Source of the DNA: a bacterium
GTDB lineage: Bacteria > Armatimonadota > JACIXR01
Direction of reading: 5' to 3'
Assembly: GCA_014360495.1 (NCBI GenBank)
Contig: JACIXR010000001.1
Span: 248,001 to 312,000 of the forward strand
DNA: 64,000 nt
The translations under genes were made by a program, and so were the position numbers. Below are positions 61,094 to 64,000 of the stretch, piece after piece; positions within the stretch are counted from its first letter, which is position 1, and every line of letters starts with the position of its first letter. The notes under the pieces are model-generated. The model saw nothing but the letters and a program-made list of their open reading frames with translations. It did not search any database and was not told the DNA's origin.

Positions 61094-62373
61094 CTTTCAA
61101 CCTCCTCTGCATAGAGATTATAGCTATCCGCATTGAGAATTTTCGCGGAAACAAAGCTTCCCACCCGGCAATCCTTAGCCCTTAATAGCACCCTGCCATC
61201 AATCTCCGGCGCCTCCCTGAATGAACGCCCGCTTAATCTCTTCCCATTTATCCCCTCAACCAACACCTCTATTTCCCTCCCTATCCAAAGCCTGTTTCTC
61301 TCCTTTGCTATTTTCCTTTGCAGCTCCATAGCGGTTTCAAGCCTCTCCTTTACTATCTCTCCCCTCAAAGGGGGAAGAAGGGAGGATTTCGTTCCCCGCT
61401 CTGAATAATAGGGGAAAAAGCCAACCTTATCAAGCTTGGCTTCCTTCAGAAATTCAAGAAGCATTTGGAAATCCTCCTCGCTCTCGGTGGGAAAGCCAAC
61501 GATGAAGCTTGAACGAAAGCAAGCATAGGGTATGGCTTGCCTTATCTTCTCTATGAGCCTCAAATATCTTTCAGCCGAGCCTTCCCTTCCCATAAGTTCC
61601 AATATGCGAGGAGAAGCATGCTGAAAAGGGATGTCAAAGTATTTAACTACTTTATTCGTTTCCGCCATCATCTCCAGAAGCTGGGGAGTAATCCTTGAGG
61701 GATGCATATACATAACTCGTATCCACTTAACATCGGTATTAGATAGTTTAGCAAGAAGTTTAGGAAGCGTCAACTCACCATAAATATCCAATCCATATCT
61801 CGTCGTCTCCTGCGCCACCAATATTATCTCCTTTACCCCCTTCCTCACCAATTCCTCAGCCTCAGCCAAAATACCCTCCATTCTTCTGCTCTTATACCCA
61901 CCCCTGATATAGGGAATGGTGCAATAATTACACCGATTATCGCACCCATCAGCTATCTTAAGATAAGCATAGGGAAAAGTTGTAAGAAGGACGCGGGGAG
62001 GAGTATTCAATGGGTCGGGCTCATCAACATCAACGGTTTTCCTCCCCTCCCTTGCCCTTATCAGCGCCTCCGGAAGCCTCCATCCCTTTCCCAGTCCAAG
62101 GACAACATCCGCATCTATGCGGGAAAGATTATCTCTCCACCTTTGAGGCAGACAACCGACAACAGCAAGAAGTTTTCCCTTTCTTCTCGCCCTCCTTATC
62201 TCTCTTAGAGCCTCCTTCACCGCCGGCTTTATGAAGGCGCAGGTATTTATCACTATCGCATCCGCTTCCTCTTCAGAGGAGAGAGAAAAGCCCTGCGTTA
62301 GGAGGAAGGATAAAAGGCTCTCTGTATCCACCCTATTTTTGGGGCAACCCAAACTTACGAAGGCAACCTTCAC
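61090..62373 (-). CDS. rimO: ribosomal protein S12 methylthiotransferase RimO
   Basis: A 427-aa methylthiotransferase that adds a methylthio group to an aspartate of ribosomal protein S12. The N-terminal UPF0004 cluster cysteines are C10 (VSLGCPKNRVDTE, the RimO-type signature), C45 (INTCAF) and C74 (VVGCLP). The radical SAM cluster is C144, C148 and C151 in DGCDNRCNYCTIP. A TRAM domain ends the protein (about 365-427). The SLGCPKNxVD start separates it from MiaB. The GTG start at 62373 shares one base with the ftsK stop (TAGTG). The gene is the second member of the operon. Confidence 0.93.
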   Translation of the reverse strand: MKVAFVSLGCPKNRVDTESLLSFLLTQGFSLSSEEEADAIVINTCAFIKPAVKEALREIRRARRKGKLLAVVGCLPQRWRDNLSRIDADVVLGLGKGWRLPEALIRAREGRKTVDVDEPDPLNTPPRVLLTTFPYAYLKIADGCDNRCNYCTIPYIRGGYKSRRMEGILAEAEELVRKGVKEIILVAQETTRYGLDIYGELTLPKLLAKLSNTDVKWIRVMYMHPSRITPQLLEMMAETNKVVKYFDIPFQHASPRILELMGREGSAERYLRLIEKIRQAIPYACFRSSFIVGFPTESEEDFQMLLEFLKEAKLDKVGFFPYYSERGTKSSLLPPLRGEIVKERLETAMELQRKIAKERNRLWIGREIEVLVEGINGKRLSGRSFREAPEIDGRVLLRAKDCRVGSFVSAKILNADSYNLYAEEVER

Positions 62374-64000
62374 TATTCTTCTTCCCTTGAAGAGAACATC
62401 TCCTCTACTTCTTCGGGAGTAACAAGGACCTCCCTCGGCTTCACCCCTTCCTGCGGTCCAACGATTCCCCTCTCCTCCATAAGCTCCATTAGGCGTGCTG
62501 CCCGATTGTATCCTATCCTCATTTTCCTCTGCAACATAGAAGTTGATGCTTGTCCGAGCGTGGCGACGAGCCTAACCGCTTGCTCAAACAGTTCGTCATC
62601 GCTCATCTCTTCCGCCCACATCTCGCCCAGCTCCACGGGCTTGGTCCATTCCGCAAGTGGTGTGGGCTCGCCTTGCTTGCGCCAGAAACCCGCAACTTTT
62701 TCCATCTCCCTCTCGTTGATGAAGGGAGCCTGTATCCTGGTTGGTTTAGGGGAATCCAAGGGAGCGAAGAGCATATCTCCACTACCTATAAGCAGTTCCG
62801 CTCCTCCCGTATCCAAAATTACCCTTGAATCTATTTGAGTTGAGACGGCGAAGGCTATACGGGAGGGGAAGTTAGCCTTTATCAAGCCCGTTATGATATC
62901 AACGGAGGGACGCTGGGTGGCGACTACAAGATGGATTCCCGTTGCCCTTGCCAGCTGGGCTAAGCGACAAATCATCGCCTCAACTTGAGCCTTCTGCTTC
63001 GTCAACATTATATCCGCAAGCTCATCAACCACTATGACGAGATAGGGGAGCTTTTTCTCGGGGAAACGCTGATTATAACCTGCTATATTCCTCACCCCAG
63101 CCTCAGCAAATATATCATATCTCCTTTCCATCTCCCGCAAAGCCTTCTGCAAAACCATTATAACATCCGCCACTTCCTTCACCACAGGCTCCACAAGATG
63201 AGGTATCCCATCAAACAAAGTCAATTCAACCCTCTTTGGGTCAACTATTATCAATCTGAGTTCATCCGGGCTGAACTTGTATAGAAGGGAAGTTATAAAG
63301 GAAGAAAGAAAAACGCTCTTCCCTGAGCCAGTAGCTCCCCCAACGAGGAGGTGGGGCATTGCGGTAAGGTCGGCATAAATGGGTTGCCCAGCGACATCCA
63401 ATCCCAAGGGGAAGATAATCTTCGTGTGGTTTTTCCAGAACTCTTCCTTTTCCAAAAGCTCTCTAAGGAAAACCGTTCTTACCACCTTGTTAGGGACCTC
63501 TATTCCAATTGCGGATTTGTTGGGGATGGGCGCTTCCACCCTAACTGATTTTGCCGCTAACTCCATCGCCAAATTATCGGCAAGGCTGACTATTTTATGC
63601 ACTTTTATTCCCGGTGCCAGTCGGACCTCATAGCGAGTTACCGTGGGACCTCTTGATATCTCCACTACTTCCGCTTGAACCTTGAAATCAGCCAATGTGC
63701 GGGTTATTATGGCGATGTGTTCCTTTGCCTCGCTCTCAAGACGTCTCTCGGAGGGCTCCTTTGGTTTATTCAAGAGGTCAAGGGGTGGAAGCTGCCAAGG
63801 AGATTTATCCAGAGGCTTTATCTCTTCTTTCTCCTCCTCCATTTCCTTATCTTTCTTCCTCAGGAAGGAGAGAAGCTTCAGCTTTCCCAAGGAGGGCTCC
63901 TTTTTCTTCTCCTCCACCACCTCGGAGGGCTTGGGAGGGAGAGGAGCTGGCTTGATGGGACGAGGTGGGAGCTGGGGCTGCTCCTCCTTCTTTTTTAGTC
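62373..64000 (-). CDS. ftsK: DNA translocase FtsK/SpoIIIE (partial, runs off the right edge)
   Basis: The C-terminal part of an FtsK-type DNA pump; the frame stays open to base 64000. A GTG at 63920 is therefore probably not the true start. From the edge inward there is a Pro/Lys/Glu-rich linker (PQLPPRPIKPAPLPPKPSE). The alpha-beta motor follows, with Walker A GGATGSGKSVFLSS (near 63345-63310) and Walker B LVIVVDELADIM, then VATQRPSVDIITG. The gamma winged-helix domain (DDELFEQAVRLVATLG, SMLQRKMRIGYNRAARLMEL) reads KOPS-type sequences and contacts XerD in other bacteria. The membrane domain should lie beyond the window. It clears chromosome DNA from the division septum. Confidence 0.93.
   Translation of the reverse strand, partial: LKKKEEQPQLPPRPIKPAPLPPKPSEVVEEKKKEPSLGKLKLLSFLRKKDKEMEEEKEEIKPLDKSPWQLPPLDLLNKPKEPSERRLESEAKEHIAIITRTLADFKVQAEVVEISRGPTVTRYEVRLAPGIKVHKIVSLADNLAMELAAKSVRVEAPIPNKSAIGIEVPNKVVRTVFLRELLEKEEFWKNHTKIIFPLGLDVAGQPIYADLTAMPHLLVGGATGSGKSVFLSSFITSLLYKFSPDELRLIIVDPKRVELTLFDGIPHLVEPVVKEVADVIMVLQKALREMERRYDIFAEAGVRNIAGYNQRFPEKKLPYLVIVVDELADIMLTKQKAQVEAMICRLAQLARATGIHLVVATQRPSVDIITGLIKANFPSRIAFAVSTQIDSRVILDTGGAELLIGSGDMLFAPLDSPKPTRIQAPFINEREMEKVAGFWRKQGEPTPLAEWTKPVELGEMWAEEMSDDELFEQAVRLVATLGQASTSMLQRKMRIGYNRAARLMELMEERGIVGPQEGVKPREVLVTPEEVEEMFSSREEE

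Noticed and set aside
1-64000. CRISPR arrays, tRNA and rRNA genes
   Set aside because: I looked through all intergenic stretches and saw no regular spacer-repeat pattern, no cloverleaf-like sequence with a CCA or GGTTCGA arm, and no rRNA-like stretch. A covariance-model scan would settle small RNAs.

Overview
The window looks like chromosome from a thermophilic, sugar-degrading bacterium, most likely of the Armatimonadota (Fervidibacteria-like) type. Three things suggest this. There are two prepilin-like proteins of the DUF1559 kind with the '[10 protein letters not shown]...QDWDET(Y/F)P' signature, which is very common in that phylum. Arg is mostly AGG/AGA and Ile often ATA, in a purine-rich coding strand typical of thermophiles. 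There are also many very large secreted glycosidases of poorly classified families. The phylum call is an inference from memory of these families. No rRNA, tRNA or CRISPR array was seen.

Layout. (1) 255-12498, plus strand: a tightly packed housekeeping run of archaemetzincin, split transketolase (N and C subunits), an Eis-like acetyltransferase, an M20 peptidase, a large GH-like secreted protein, an RNase HII-like protein lacking one catalytic Asp, a metal-ligand-poor amidohydrolase-fold protein, gyrA and archease. (2) 12532-22859: a surface and glycan block with an NPCBM-bearing glycosidase, prepilin 1, a TonB-dependent receptor and another large glycosidase-like protein. (3) 23170-28117: uvrB, a KaiC-like ATPase with its 'near-KaiC' HTH partner (an archaeal-looking pair) and an MFS permease, with REP-like repeats in the gaps. 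(4) 28320-52452: a glycan-degradation island on the plus strand. It holds at least seven glycosidase or glycosidase-like proteins including a GH29 fucosidase, an ADP-ribosylglycohydrolase-fold protein, prepilin 2, a large polytopic membrane protein and a flavodoxin. (5) 52505-56897: a LolA-like protein, an orphan phage portal protein (minus strand) and a double beta-helix pectate-lyase-like protein. (6) 56884-64000, minus strand: an overlapping conserved operon ftsK > rimO > thioredoxin-like > nrdG-like > unknown 592-aa protein > gltX. ftsK runs off the right edge.

How the genes work together. The secreted enzymes probably break complex, fucose-containing polysaccharides outside the cytoplasm. 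The TonB receptor may import products or metal chelates. The signal-less fucosidase and the transketolase would act inside. No SusD, ABC sugar-binding protein or sugar kinase was seen, so uptake in this locus is unresolved; the polytopic membrane protein beside the fucosidase and the MFS permease are the only transporter candidates.

Gene starts fall into two classes. One has strong GGAGG-type ribosome binding sites, sometimes with TTG or GTG starts. The other has no ribosome binding site but a good sigma-70-type -10 box ending only 7-17 nt before the ATG, which suggests leaderless or nearly leaderless mRNAs. The most unusual regulatory structure is the prepilin 2 leader (41098-41346): a promoter, a short ORF ending in a (TC)10.5 microsatellite, and then an intrinsic terminator just before the gene.
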